The notes under the pieces: model-generated | Databases searched by the model: none | Seen by the model: only the letters and a program-made list of their open reading frames with translations | Told to the model about the DNA's origin: nothing | Position numbers and translations under genes: made by a program | NCBI GenBank assembly: GCA_004557455.1 | Contig: SFDX01000071.1 | Location: 1 to 5,221 of the forward strand | Direction: 5' to 3' | Length of the DNA stretch: 5,221 bases | Origin: Akkermansia muciniphila | Lineage (GTDB): Bacteria > Verrucomicrobiota > Verrucomicrobiia > Verrucomicrobiales > Akkermansiaceae | Shown: positions 1 through 5,221 of the stretch, piece after piece | How positions within the stretch are numbered: the stretch's first letter is position 1 | Layout of the letters: each line of letters opens with the position of its first letter

Positions 1-31
1 CCAAATGCCCGACTAGAACAGCAATGTACAT
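1..31 (-). CDS. 5' end of an unidentified gene running off the left edge (putative leaderless start)
   Basis: An ATG with its A at 31 opens a frame of ten codons (MYIAVLVGHL) with no stop before the window ends. It is chosen because a near-consensus promoter (TTGACA-N16-TATGAT) ends 6 nt before it, which would put the transcription start at or beside the A of the ATG. The residues are mostly hydrophobic, which fits either a buried first beta strand or a membrane or signal segment; ten residues cannot decide this. In-frame GTG codons at 37, 46 and 49 are alternative starts, and an in-frame TGA at 64-62 limits the frame upstream. The promoter could instead drive a non-coding RNA, although the sequence does not fit a tRNA 5' half. 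The family is not recognisable. Confidence 0.4.
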   Translation of the reverse strand, partial: MYIAVLVGHL

Positions 32-37
32 GCCCAC

Positions 38-65
38 ATCATACACCACCCTCCCCCACTGTCAA
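38..65 (-). promoter_or_regulatory. sigma70-type promoter TTGACA-N16-TATGAT
   Basis: On the minus strand a perfect -35 hexamer TTGACA (65-60) is followed after 16 nt by TATGAT (43-38; five of six match TATAAT). The spacer is G-rich. Six nucleotides, GTGGGC, separate the -10 box from an ATG at 31, so a start at the usual distance would give a leaderless transcript. The promoter lies in the intergenic stretch downstream of aroK and points to the left edge, so the left-edge gene has its own promoter and need not depend on aroK transcription. Confidence 0.65.
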
Positions 66-85
66 GCCGTATCTCTGCCAAGCCG
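60..85 (-). repeat. short direct repeat CGGCTTGRCA with 16-nt period overlapping the -35 box
   Basis: On the minus strand CGGCTTGGCA (85-76) recurs 16 nt later as CGGCTTGACA (69-60), nine of ten bases identical. The second copy contains the TTGACA -35 hexamer. The period is about one and a half helical turns. It may be a duplicated promoter element or a binding site for a regulator, or chance in a short GC-rich spacer. Confidence 0.35.
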
Positions 86-105
86 CATTTTTCTCCCCCG
101 GGCGG

Positions 106-669
106 CTAGTCATAAAAGAGCACGGCGGCTTGGAGGATGTCGCGTACAATGGTGGGGATGTCGGTGTCGGTGGTGTTGAGACGCATGTGAGCGGTAGCCT
201 CGTAGAGGGGGCGGCGGCGGAGAAGGAGTGAGGTGAGGGTAGCGGCGCGGTCGGAGTTTTGGAGGAGGGGACGGTTGTTAGCGCGAGCCGTGCGGGCAAG
301 GAGGGCAGGGACATCGACATTCAGCCAGACAACGAAGCCCAGGGAGCGGAGGATGGCACGGTTCTCCGGTTTCAGGACAATACCGCCGCCGGTGGAGATG
401 ATGCAGTTCCGCTTCTCCGGGGAAGCATGGTGATCCGCTAGGTAACGCAGCAGAGCCGTCTCCAGAGCACGGAAGCGAGCCTCGCCGAATTCGGCAAAGA
501 TATCCGGTATCGACTTACCGATCTGCTCCTCGATAACAAGGTCCGTATCCAACAACGGCATTCCCGTTTGCTTACTGAGCTCACGGCCGATGGTAGACTT
601 ACCGCACCCCATCAACCCGATGAGGATGATGGGGCGCTTAATCCGGGATACGGGAGAGAGAGCAGCCAT
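106..669 (-). CDS. aroK: shikimate kinase
   Basis: This 187-aa cytoplasmic enzyme phosphorylates shikimate at the 3-hydroxyl using ATP, the fifth step from DAHP to chorismate. The Walker A loop is GLMGCGKST at residues 18-26. DTD at 41-43 is the usual shikimate/Mg site, R67 and E70 sit in the family F-R-x-x-E motif, GGG at 94-96 is the substrate-binding glycine triplet, and RPLL at 133-136 is the lid arginine motif. Length is normal for the family (about 165-190 aa). The start is ATG 669, only 4 nt after the dapF stop, with GGAGG 12 nt upstream. An upstream ATG at 723 would add 18 atypical residues and overlap dapF by 50 nt, so it is rejected. The 3' half is markedly C-rich on the coding strand. 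The symbol aroK is used for the function; aroL cannot be excluded by name. Confidence 0.96.
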   Translation of the reverse strand: MAALSPVSRIKRPIILIGLMGCGKSTIGRELSKQTGMPLLDTDLVIEEQIGKSIPDIFAEFGEARFRALETALLRYLADHHASPEKRNCIISTGGGIVLKPENRAILRSLGFVVWLNVDVPALLARTARANNRPLLQNSDRAATLTSLLLRRRPLYEATAHMRLNTTDTDIPTIVRDILQAAVLFYD

Positions 670-673
670 GGGC

Positions 674-1516
674 TCAAGCTTCCTCCTCGTCGTCACCGAA
701 GGGGATGCAGCCGTAGAAGACAACCGCAGCCGGCCCGGTGAGGGTCACATCGGTAAAACCACCGTCCGGGGTACGGGTGAACGCAACGGACAGGGTATCA
801 CCGCCCGCGACATCGAGGCTGATGGGCGAAGGCGCGCCGGTGAGAGCAGCGTGCAGCAGAGCCGTCGCCGTCATCCCGGTACCGCAGGCCAAGGTCTCAT
901 CCTCCACCCCGCGCTCATACGTGCGCAACTGCAAGTGCTGCGGCGCAAGCACGGTCGCAAAATTAGCATTCGTACCGGCGGGAGCGAAAGCCTCGTGATA
1001 GCGCAGGAACGCCCCGCAGCGGCGGATGTCGATATCCTTCACCGAGGGAAGGAAAGCCACGGCGTGCGGCACACCGGTGTTGATAAAATGCACGGGAGCG
1101 GGAACCGTCTCGGAAGCGGCCAAAGCATTGAGCTTCATATCCTTGGGAGCGGTAAGCTGAATGGTAACCGAACTGTCATCATTAATGACACCCTTCACCA
1201 AACCGGCCATCGTCTCAAAGGTCACCTCCGACACCTCCCCCTCCGACAGCAGGCTGTAGAAGGCCGTAAAGCAGCGGGCACCGTTACCGCACATCTCGGC
1301 CTCCCCGCCATCGGAATTATAATAGCGCATGCGCACATCACCGCCCGCCTGAGCAGGCTCTGCGGCAATCAAGCCATCGGCACCGATACCGAAGCGACGG
1401 TCACAAAAGGCAGCGATCATCTCGCGAGTCAGGAGCTCGCTGAGAGACAAATCCCGGTTGTCGACCATCACGAAATCATTGCCGGCACCGGTCATCTTAA
1501 TGAAATTCAGTTCCAT
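674..1516 (-). CDS. dapF: diaminopimelate epimerase
   Basis: This 280-aa, cofactor-independent cytoplasmic epimerase converts LL-diaminopimelate to meso-diaminopimelate, the precursor of lysine and of the peptidoglycan cross-link. The N-terminal motif FIKMTGAGNDF (5-15) is diagnostic. The two catalytic cysteines are C76 in EMCGNGARC and C211 in ETLACGTG. Family motifs RFGIGADGL (41-49), NTGVPHAV (146-153) and GTNANF (181-186) are also present, and length is typical (about 275 aa). The start is ATG 1516 because MELNFIKM aligns with the usual N-terminus. Upstream in-frame ATGs at 1528 and 1597 would add atypical residues, and the one at 1528 overlaps the -10 box. No Shine-Dalgarno is visible, and a promoter ends 10 nt upstream, which suggests a near-leaderless mRNA. 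The acidic tail DDEEE carries the aroK ribosome site. dapF and aroK serve different pathways, so the pairing looks like housekeeping linkage. Confidence 0.97.
   Translation of the reverse strand: MELNFIKMTGAGNDFVMVDNRDLSLSELLTREMIAAFCDRRFGIGADGLIAAEPAQAGGDVRMRYYNSDGGEAEMCGNGARCFTAFYSLLSEGEVSEVTFETMAGLVKGVINDDSSVTIQLTAPKDMKLNALAASETVPAPVHFINTGVPHAVAFLPSVKDIDIRRCGAFLRYHEAFAPAGTNANFATVLAPQHLQLRTYERGVEDETLACGTGMTATALLHAALTGAPSPISLDVAGGDTLSVAFTRTPDGGFTDVTLTGPAAVVFYGCIPFGDDEEEA
680..688 (-). promoter_or_regulatory. Shine-Dalgarno of aroK inside the end of dapF
   Basis: GAGGAGGAA on the minus strand, encoding the three glutamates of the DapF acidic tail, contains GGAGG about 12 nt before the aroK ATG at 669. 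It is the only convincing Shine-Dalgarno sequence before a gene start in this window. It supports the 669 start and reinitiation or coupled translation from dapF, whose TGA (676-674) lies between the two. The spacing is a little longer than optimal. Confidence 0.6.
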
Positions 1517-1526
1517 AACAGGGCGC

Positions 1527-1555
1527 ATTATAACAGAGGAGAGAACGATATGCAA
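1527..1555 (-). promoter_or_regulatory. promoter of dapF-aroK, TTGCAT-N17-TATAAT
   Basis: On the minus strand TTGCAT (1555-1550) is followed after exactly 17 nt by a perfect TATAAT (1532-1527). Ten nucleotides, GCGCCCTGTT, lie between the -10 box and the dapF ATG at 1516, so a start 7-8 nt downstream of the box leaves a leader of about 3 nt. The promoter fills the 47-nt gap after the Sel1 lipoprotein gene. It shares the 8-mer GCTTGCAT, spacer length and a pyrimidine-rich spacer ending in GT with the promoter at 3179-3207. Confidence 0.68.
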
Positions 1556-1563
1556 GCACCGAC

Positions 1564-3171
1564 TCAATTCTTTTTGGCATAGCGGAGGAAGGTCCACCCC
1601 TTCTCCTTCAAAAGCTGGTCATACCACTGCTGCGAAATAGGCAGGCTATCGACCGCGATCTTGAGGTACGCCTCCGCACGGCTCGCATCCGGGGGCGTTC
1701 CCTCGCAGCCCAAGGCCGCCAGCGCCGCAATGAGAGCATCCGCCTGAACATAGCCCAGGGAGCGCGCCTCCCCCAAGTAATACACCGCACGGCGCATATC
1801 CGGTGCCACCCCGGGCGCGCCGTTGAAATTGAGCGACGCCAAGGCCTTGTAGGCCGAAACCGACATAGAATCCGCCGACTGCTTCAGCAGAGCCAGCCAC
1901 TTGGCCGCCTCCTCCGGAGACGACGAGGCAAGCACCCGGCAATAGGCATAACCCGCGGTGCCATTCAGATCCCCCAACTCAAACGAGCGCTGCATCAGCC
2001 CCGTAATCAGCTCCGGCGTAATCCCCGTGCCACCGCTCTCGCCGCAGATTTCCGCCAACACACGGCAAGCATCCCCGGAGCCCAACTGCGCCGCAGCGGC
2101 CAGCAGATCCACGGTACGCACGGCATCCCCCTGCCCTGCGGCCACCTTACCGGACATGCACAGAGCCTCCGGCCAATGGCGCTCCGTCGCTAACTTCAGA
2201 TAGGGCGCAGGGTCCTCCGAGAGGTCCCCACTCTCCTCCGAAGAATAGAGAACCGCCAAACGGAAAGCCGCCGAGGCACTGCCACTGCGGCCGCGATCCA
2301 GCTCATACTTCATCTCCGGCGTATCGAACTTCCCCGCATCGATGCGACCGCTGACCATCATGTAGATAGCGCGGGCTCGGGCACTGCCCTTCTTGCAGGC
2401 CTCCTGCAGGTAGCGCAGAGCCTCCTCACGGTTAGCCTCGCAACCTATCCCGGAGCCGATGAGGTTGGCACACGCGATACAGGCAGGCAAATAGCCACGG
2501 GAAGCCGATGCCCGCAGAAGCTTGAGCGCCTTGGCAAAATCCGGGCCGGGGAGGGACACCTCCCCCTTCAACTCGCGTTTATCAAGCTCGCGCCTAGCCG
2601 TCCAGTACTGCGAGACAGGCTCCCCCTTCTCCGCAGCAGCGGCAAGCACGCCGTCCATGCTAATCCAGTTACCCGTACTCTTGGTCAACAGAACGGCCAC
2701 GTTGTAAAAGTCCTCATCATTCTCCCGCAGCATACGCTCCAACTCCGCGGACAAAGCAGCCGTCAGGTCGACGGAGGTCGGCGCGGGAGCCGGGGCAGCC
2801 TCCTCGGCGGGCATGGGCTCCGCAGCGGGCGCAGGCGCAGCCGGCAGGGGGGTCTCCAAATCCGGCACCGCAGCCGTGCAGACGGCCGGCTCATCCGGAG
2901 TCTCCGGCTTCTCCTCCGGCGCAGGGCCGGGCTCGGCGGGAGCCTCCGCAGCTTCCGGCGCCTCGGGGGCGGTCTCGGCAGGCTCTGCGGGCTCGGCAGG
3001 AGTCTCCTGCGCGGGAGCGGGCTCGGCGGCAGGCGCGGCGGCCTGTGTTACCGGCGCGACCGGAACCGTCGTCTCCTCTGCGGGAGCGGGAACAGCCGGG
3101 GCCGGCTTCTCATCCCTGCAGGATGAGAGCACCAAGGCACCGGCCAACAAAAGAGGGATCTCGAACTTCAT
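1564..3171 (-). CDS. lipoprotein with Pro/Ala/Glu linker and Sel1-like repeats
   Basis: This is a predicted 535-aa lipoprotein. Residues 1-17 are a short hydrophobic signal ending in lipobox LSSC, with lipidated C18. Residues 22-131 are a low-complexity linker almost wholly of Pro, Ala, Glu, Thr and Val, rich in PAE and EAP runs, long enough to hold the distal domain away from the membrane. Residues about 212-508 form alpha-helical hairpins resembling Sel1/TPR repeats: KALKLLRASASRGYLPACIACANLIGSG-type units recur near 212-245, 248-275, 355-375 and 462-508, with the Ala and Gly spacing typical of Sel1. Such repeats usually bind proteins; the partner here is unknown. ATG 3171 is preferred: the in-frame ATG at 3180 overlaps the -10 box, and neither start has a Shine-Dalgarno. 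The gene follows the secreted-protein gene by 43 nt but has its own promoter. Repeat boundaries were drawn by eye. Confidence 0.85.
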   Translation of the reverse strand: MKFEIPLLLAGALVLSSCRDEKPAPAVPAPAEETTVPVAPVTQAAAPAAEPAPAQETPAEPAEPAETAPEAPEAAEAPAEPGPAPEEKPETPDEPAVCTAAVPDLETPLPAAPAPAAEPMPAEEAAPAPAPTSVDLTAALSAELERMLRENDEDFYNVAVLLTKSTGNWISMDGVLAAAAEKGEPVSQYWTARRELDKRELKGEVSLPGPDFAKALKLLRASASRGYLPACIACANLIGSGIGCEANREEALRYLQEACKKGSARARAIYMMVSGRIDAGKFDTPEMKYELDRGRSGSASAAFRLAVLYSSEESGDLSEDPAPYLKLATERHWPEALCMSGKVAAGQGDAVRTVDLLAAAAQLGSGDACRVLAEICGESGGTGITPELITGLMQRSFELGDLNGTAGYAYCRVLASSSPEEAAKWLALLKQSADSMSVSAYKALASLNFNGAPGVAPDMRRAVYYLGEARSLGYVQADALIAALAALGCEGTPPDASRAEAYLKIAVDSLPISQQWYDQLLKEKGWTFLRYAKKN

Positions 3172-3178
3172 GGCAGGC

Positions 3179-3207
3179 ATTGTAACGAAAGAGCAGCACG
3201 AATGCAA
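3179..3207 (-). promoter_or_regulatory. promoter of the Sel1 lipoprotein gene, TTGCAT-N17-TACAAT
   Basis: On the minus strand TTGCAT (3207-3202) and TACAAT (3184-3179) are separated by 17 nt. Seven nucleotides, GCCTGCC, then lead to ATG 3171, so a start at the standard distance falls on the A of the start codon: a leaderless mRNA. There is no AGGA- or GGAG-like sequence upstream of the ATG. The element lies wholly in the 43-nt intergenic gap and closely matches the dapF promoter in -35 sequence, flank and spacing. Confidence 0.65.
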
Positions 3208-3214
3208 GCGCTTT

Positions 3215-4198
3215 TCACGGCTGTACGGCAGGGTTCGCCGCCTTACCGGCCCATTGCAGACACTCCTGCGGCGTTTCGCCTGCCTTCGGCTCGACCAGCG
3301 CGGGGAAGGAAACAGACCTGCCGCCCCAGTGGCGATCGGGGTCAACCGTGGGGCAATTATACTCGGCATACACCTCGTAAGGCGCATACAGAGGCAGAGA
3401 CCGCGGCCAGATCCAGTTACCATCCGCCAGATTCACCTCGCAGGAGACCGACTTCCCCGGGGCCAGGGTACGCGGCTCGGCAGCAGGGGCAGCGGACGCA
3501 GGGCCATTGTACACAAAACGCAACTCCGCCCCCGAGGGGTCCAGCACATAGAAAGAGAGAGCCCCGCACCCCGCCCCCGGCTGCATGGGCGGCGCCAAGC
3601 GCAGAGTCTGCCCGGTCTTATTCTTCAGGCTAACCCGGAACTGCCAAGCCTTTCGGTGGCGCAACTCCGTCTGCACAGCATCCGTGCAGACGGCCTCGAT
3701 ATCCGCCTCCGCACTGTACCACTCCGGGTAGTGCTCCCCCACATAACTCACACCCGTGCGCAGAGAAGCGCCCCCGAACACGCGCCACACCGCCAGATAA
3801 TCCTCCGGCTCGCCCTTGAAGAAACCGAGGCTCAGCTCATAGCTGCGGCTGCCGTCCTCCATCTCCGACTCCTGCAAGCGGCAGGAGCGCTCCGTCATCT
3901 CCTCCGGGTCATTCCAGGGATTGGCCAACCCGGCCACATCCAGGGGAATGTTCACGCCATCCACCTCCAGGTAGGCGCCGGTGAGCACGCGCGCCGGCGG
4001 GCAGGTACGCGTACCGAACCACAGCGCCCCGCGGTAAGAGCACAAACCCTCTGCCGGGGCGGGTTCATCCTCGGTCTCGCAGGTCTCCGCCACCAGCGTC
4101 AGGCGCACGCCCTCCCGGGGCTGAAGCTGCACCCGCTCCTCCGCCGCCGTTGCCGCCGCAGCCGGCAGCAGACACAAGCACATCCAAGCCGTTTTCAT
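3215..4198 (-). CDS. secreted cysteine-rich protein of unknown function
   Basis: I do not recognise the family. The 327-aa product begins with a Sec-type signal, MKTAWMCLCLLPAAAATAA, with likely cleavage near residues 18-19 before EERV. No lipobox or later membrane segment is seen, so the mature protein should be periplasmic or exported. The mature part has nine cysteines (40, 53, 66, 106, 171, 211, 253, 282, 313), suggesting several disulfides and possibly one free thiol. Residues about 184-258 have alternating hydrophobic strands, with WQFRVSLKNKTGQTL, SFYVLDPSGAELRF and TLAPGKSVSCEVNL. That pattern resembles an immunoglobulin-like beta sandwich such as BsuPI-type domains; this is inference. 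The N-terminal half is also beta-rich and aromatic. ATG 4198 lies 6 nt after the dehydrogenase stop. No Shine-Dalgarno or promoter is apparent, so coupled expression with the dehydrogenase is likely. Confidence 0.85.
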   Translation of the reverse strand: MKTAWMCLCLLPAAAATAAEERVQLQPREGVRLTLVAETCETEDEPAPAEGLCSYRGALWFGTRTCPPARVLTGAYLEVDGVNIPLDVAGLANPWNDPEEMTERSCRLQESEMEDGSRSYELSLGFFKGEPEDYLAVWRVFGGASLRTGVSYVGEHYPEWYSAEADIEAVCTDAVQTELRHRKAWQFRVSLKNKTGQTLRLAPPMQPGAGCGALSFYVLDPSGAELRFVYNGPASAAPAAEPRTLAPGKSVSCEVNLADGNWIWPRSLPLYAPYEVYAEYNCPTVDPDRHWGGRSVSFPALVEPKAGETPQECLQWAGKAANPAVQP

Positions 4199-4204
4199 GG
4201 CGTC

Positions 4205-5221
4205 TTATCTGTAGGAATCGCGGTAAATCTGCACGCAGTCCTCCAAGCTCAGGGGCGCGGGGTCATTCACAAAGAGGAAGCCCATGGCATCCATGGCATT
4301 CTGCGCCATGGACGGGAACTCATCGGGCGTGATGCCGTAGTCGCTCATGCGCAAGTCCGCCACACCACAGGCCTGCTGCAGGTCGTGCAGGGCCGTGATG
4401 AAGTCCATAGGCTGCGCGGCGTCCTGCTTACCGAGCGCCTGCGCCATGCGAACGAAGCGCTCCGGGCAGCAACCGCGGCGGATGAAGTGCGTGTAATAAG
4501 CCAAGCTGATCATGATGAGCCCCGCCCCGTGCGGCAGCTCCTGGTGGTAGGCAGAGAGCGCATGCTCCAGGGAGTGCTCACTCGTACAGCAGCCCACCAC
4601 CATCTGCACCCCGGAGAGCCAGTTGGCGAAGGCCATGCGCTCGCGGTTCGGCAGGTCGGCGCCGTCCCGCACCGTGGCAGCCAGACTGCGGCCCACGTTC
4701 TCAATGGCCGTAATGCTGAACATCTCGCTCACCAAATTGCGCGTGGAGGCAATGTAGCCCTCCGTGCTGTGGAAGAGGGCATCGAAGCCCTGGAAAGCCG
4801 TGAACTTCGGCGGCACGGAGCACATCAGCTCCGGGTCAACCACGGCCAGCTTGGGGAAGAGTCCGTAGCCGAACACAGCGGTCTTCTCCTTTGTCTCCGG
4901 GTTGGTGATTACGCCGCCGGCATCCGTCTCGGACCCCGTACCGGCTGTGGTGGTAATGGCCACCAGAGGCAGCGGAGCGTGCGCCGGGGACTTGCGTTTG
5001 CCGGTGCCGAAGAGAACGTAGTCCCACAGGTCGCCGTCGTTGGTGGCTACCAGCGCGATGGCCTTGGCGGCATCCATGCAGCTACCGCCGCCCAGGGCAA
5101 CGATGAAGTCGCAACCGTGCTCACGGGCAACCGCACCGCCGGCCATCACCGTGTCCTTCAGCGGGTTGGGCTCCACACGGTCAAAGACCACAGCTTCCGC
5201 TCCCGCCTTGCTCAGCTCCGC
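4205..5221 (-). CDS. iron-containing alcohol dehydrogenase (N-terminus beyond the right edge)
   Basis: The frame is open to the window edge, giving 338 visible residues. Family members have about 380-400, so some 50 N-terminal residues are missing; the GTG at 5191 is internal, not the start. The product is a cytoplasmic group III NAD(P)-dependent oxidoreductase interconverting an alcohol and its aldehyde or ketone; the substrate cannot be told. In visible numbering, VALGGGSCMDAAKAIA (41-56) is the nucleotide-binding glycine motif and TAGTGSETDAGG (92-103) is the next family signature. GFDALFHSTEGY supplies metal ligands D147 and H151, and the EHSLEHALSAYHQELPHG segment supplies H216 and H231. 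All four expected iron ligands are present. The spacing between the last two histidines is 15 residues, against 14 in FucO-type enzymes as I recall them. The gene probably heads or continues an operon with the secreted protein downstream. Confidence 0.93.
   Translation of the reverse strand, partial: AELSKAGAEAVVFDRVEPNPLKDTVMAGGAVAREHGCDFIVALGGGSCMDAAKAIALVATNDGDLWDYVLFGTGKRKSPAHAPLPLVAITTTAGTGSETDAGGVITNPETKEKTAVFGYGLFPKLAVVDPELMCSVPPKFTAFQGFDALFHSTEGYIASTRNLVSEMFSITAIENVGRSLAATVRDGADLPNRERMAFANWLSGVQMVVGCCTSEHSLEHALSAYHQELPHGAGLIMISLAYYTHFIRRGCCPERFVRMAQALGKQDAAQPMDFITALHDLQQACGVADLRMSDYGITPDEFPSMAQNAMDAMGFLFVNDPAPLSLEDCVQIYRDSYR

Noticed and set aside
1..34. tRNA-like start GGGCATG downstream of the left promoter
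   Set aside because: The following bases do not form the expected D-stem and lack the usual tRNA invariant pattern; too little sequence remains to support an RNA gene.
13..42. Nine-codon mini-frame MMWACTLLF on the minus strand with GGGGGAGGG well placed upstream (possible leader peptide)
   Set aside because: It begins within the -10 box of the promoter, so that promoter would not transcribe it, and no other promoter for it is visible. It also overlaps the open frame starting at 31.
81..107. Possible terminator hairpin after aroK (AGCCGC pairing with GCGGCT, 15-nt loop)
   Set aside because: Only six base pairs, a long loop and no T-run after the stem on the minus strand.
669..723. Longer aroK starting at the ATG at 723
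   Set aside because: It would overlap dapF by 50 nt and add 18 residues not typical of shikimate kinase; the SD supports 669.
590..1582. A 330-codon open frame on the plus strand opposite dapF
   Set aside because: It is antisense to a gene with all diagnostic motifs. Its translation is His/Arg/Gly-rich with no recognisable domain, and it is a common by-product of high-GC codon use.
3202..3633. A 143-codon plus-strand frame across the end of the secreted-protein gene
   Set aside because: Pro/Arg/Ala-rich shadow translation with no motif or ribosome site; the opposite strand has a signal peptide and a coherent protein.
4199..4230. Possible promoter for the secreted-protein gene at the end of the dehydrogenase (TACAGA)
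   Set aside because: The best -10 candidate matches three of six bases and has no -35 partner at 16-18 nt; cotranscription is simpler.

Overview
All five readable genes lie on the minus strand, so the window reads right to left, and most of it is coding. G+C is high (near 60% by eye). Two genes are firmly identified housekeeping enzymes: diaminopimelate epimerase (dapF) and shikimate kinase (aroK). A lipoprotein and a Sec-secreted protein point to a diderm-type, DAP-peptidoglycan bacterium. The mix of large Ala/Pro/Glu-rich lipoprotein, Sel1-type repeats and starts without Shine-Dalgarno sequences made me think of Verrucomicrobiota (Akkermansia-like). That is only a guess: nothing here fixes the taxon.

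Layout in transcription order (right to left). (1) 5221-4205: an iron-containing alcohol dehydrogenase whose N-terminus lies beyond the right edge. (2) 4198-3215: a 327-aa secreted, cysteine-rich protein that I do not recognise, 6 nt downstream of the dehydrogenase and probably cotranscribed with it. (3) 3171-1564: a 535-aa lipoprotein with a lipobox, a long Pro/Ala/Glu linker and a C-terminal Sel1/TPR-like helical-repeat domain. (4) 1516-674: dapF. (5) 669-106: aroK, coupled to dapF by a 4-nt gap. (6) After an intergenic stretch of about 75 nt, the first codons of a further gene (31-1) run off the left edge.

The most interesting signal is regulatory. The Sel1 lipoprotein, dapF and the left-edge gene each have a sigma70-like promoter placed so close to the start codon that the transcript would be leaderless or have a leader of only about 3 nt. 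Two of these promoters are near copies: both have the 8-mer GCTTGCAT at the -35 position, a 17-nt pyrimidine-rich spacer ending in GT, and TATAAT or TACAAT at -10. The third has TTGACA-N16-TATGAT. No Shine-Dalgarno sequence is visible before these starts. aroK, inside the dapF transcription unit, does have one, embedded in the codons for the acidic tail of DapF. I see no intrinsic terminator between the genes, so read-through from upstream is also possible.

I see no CRISPR array, tRNA, rRNA, insertion sequence or recognisable defence system. There is no non-genic stretch longer than 300 bases.
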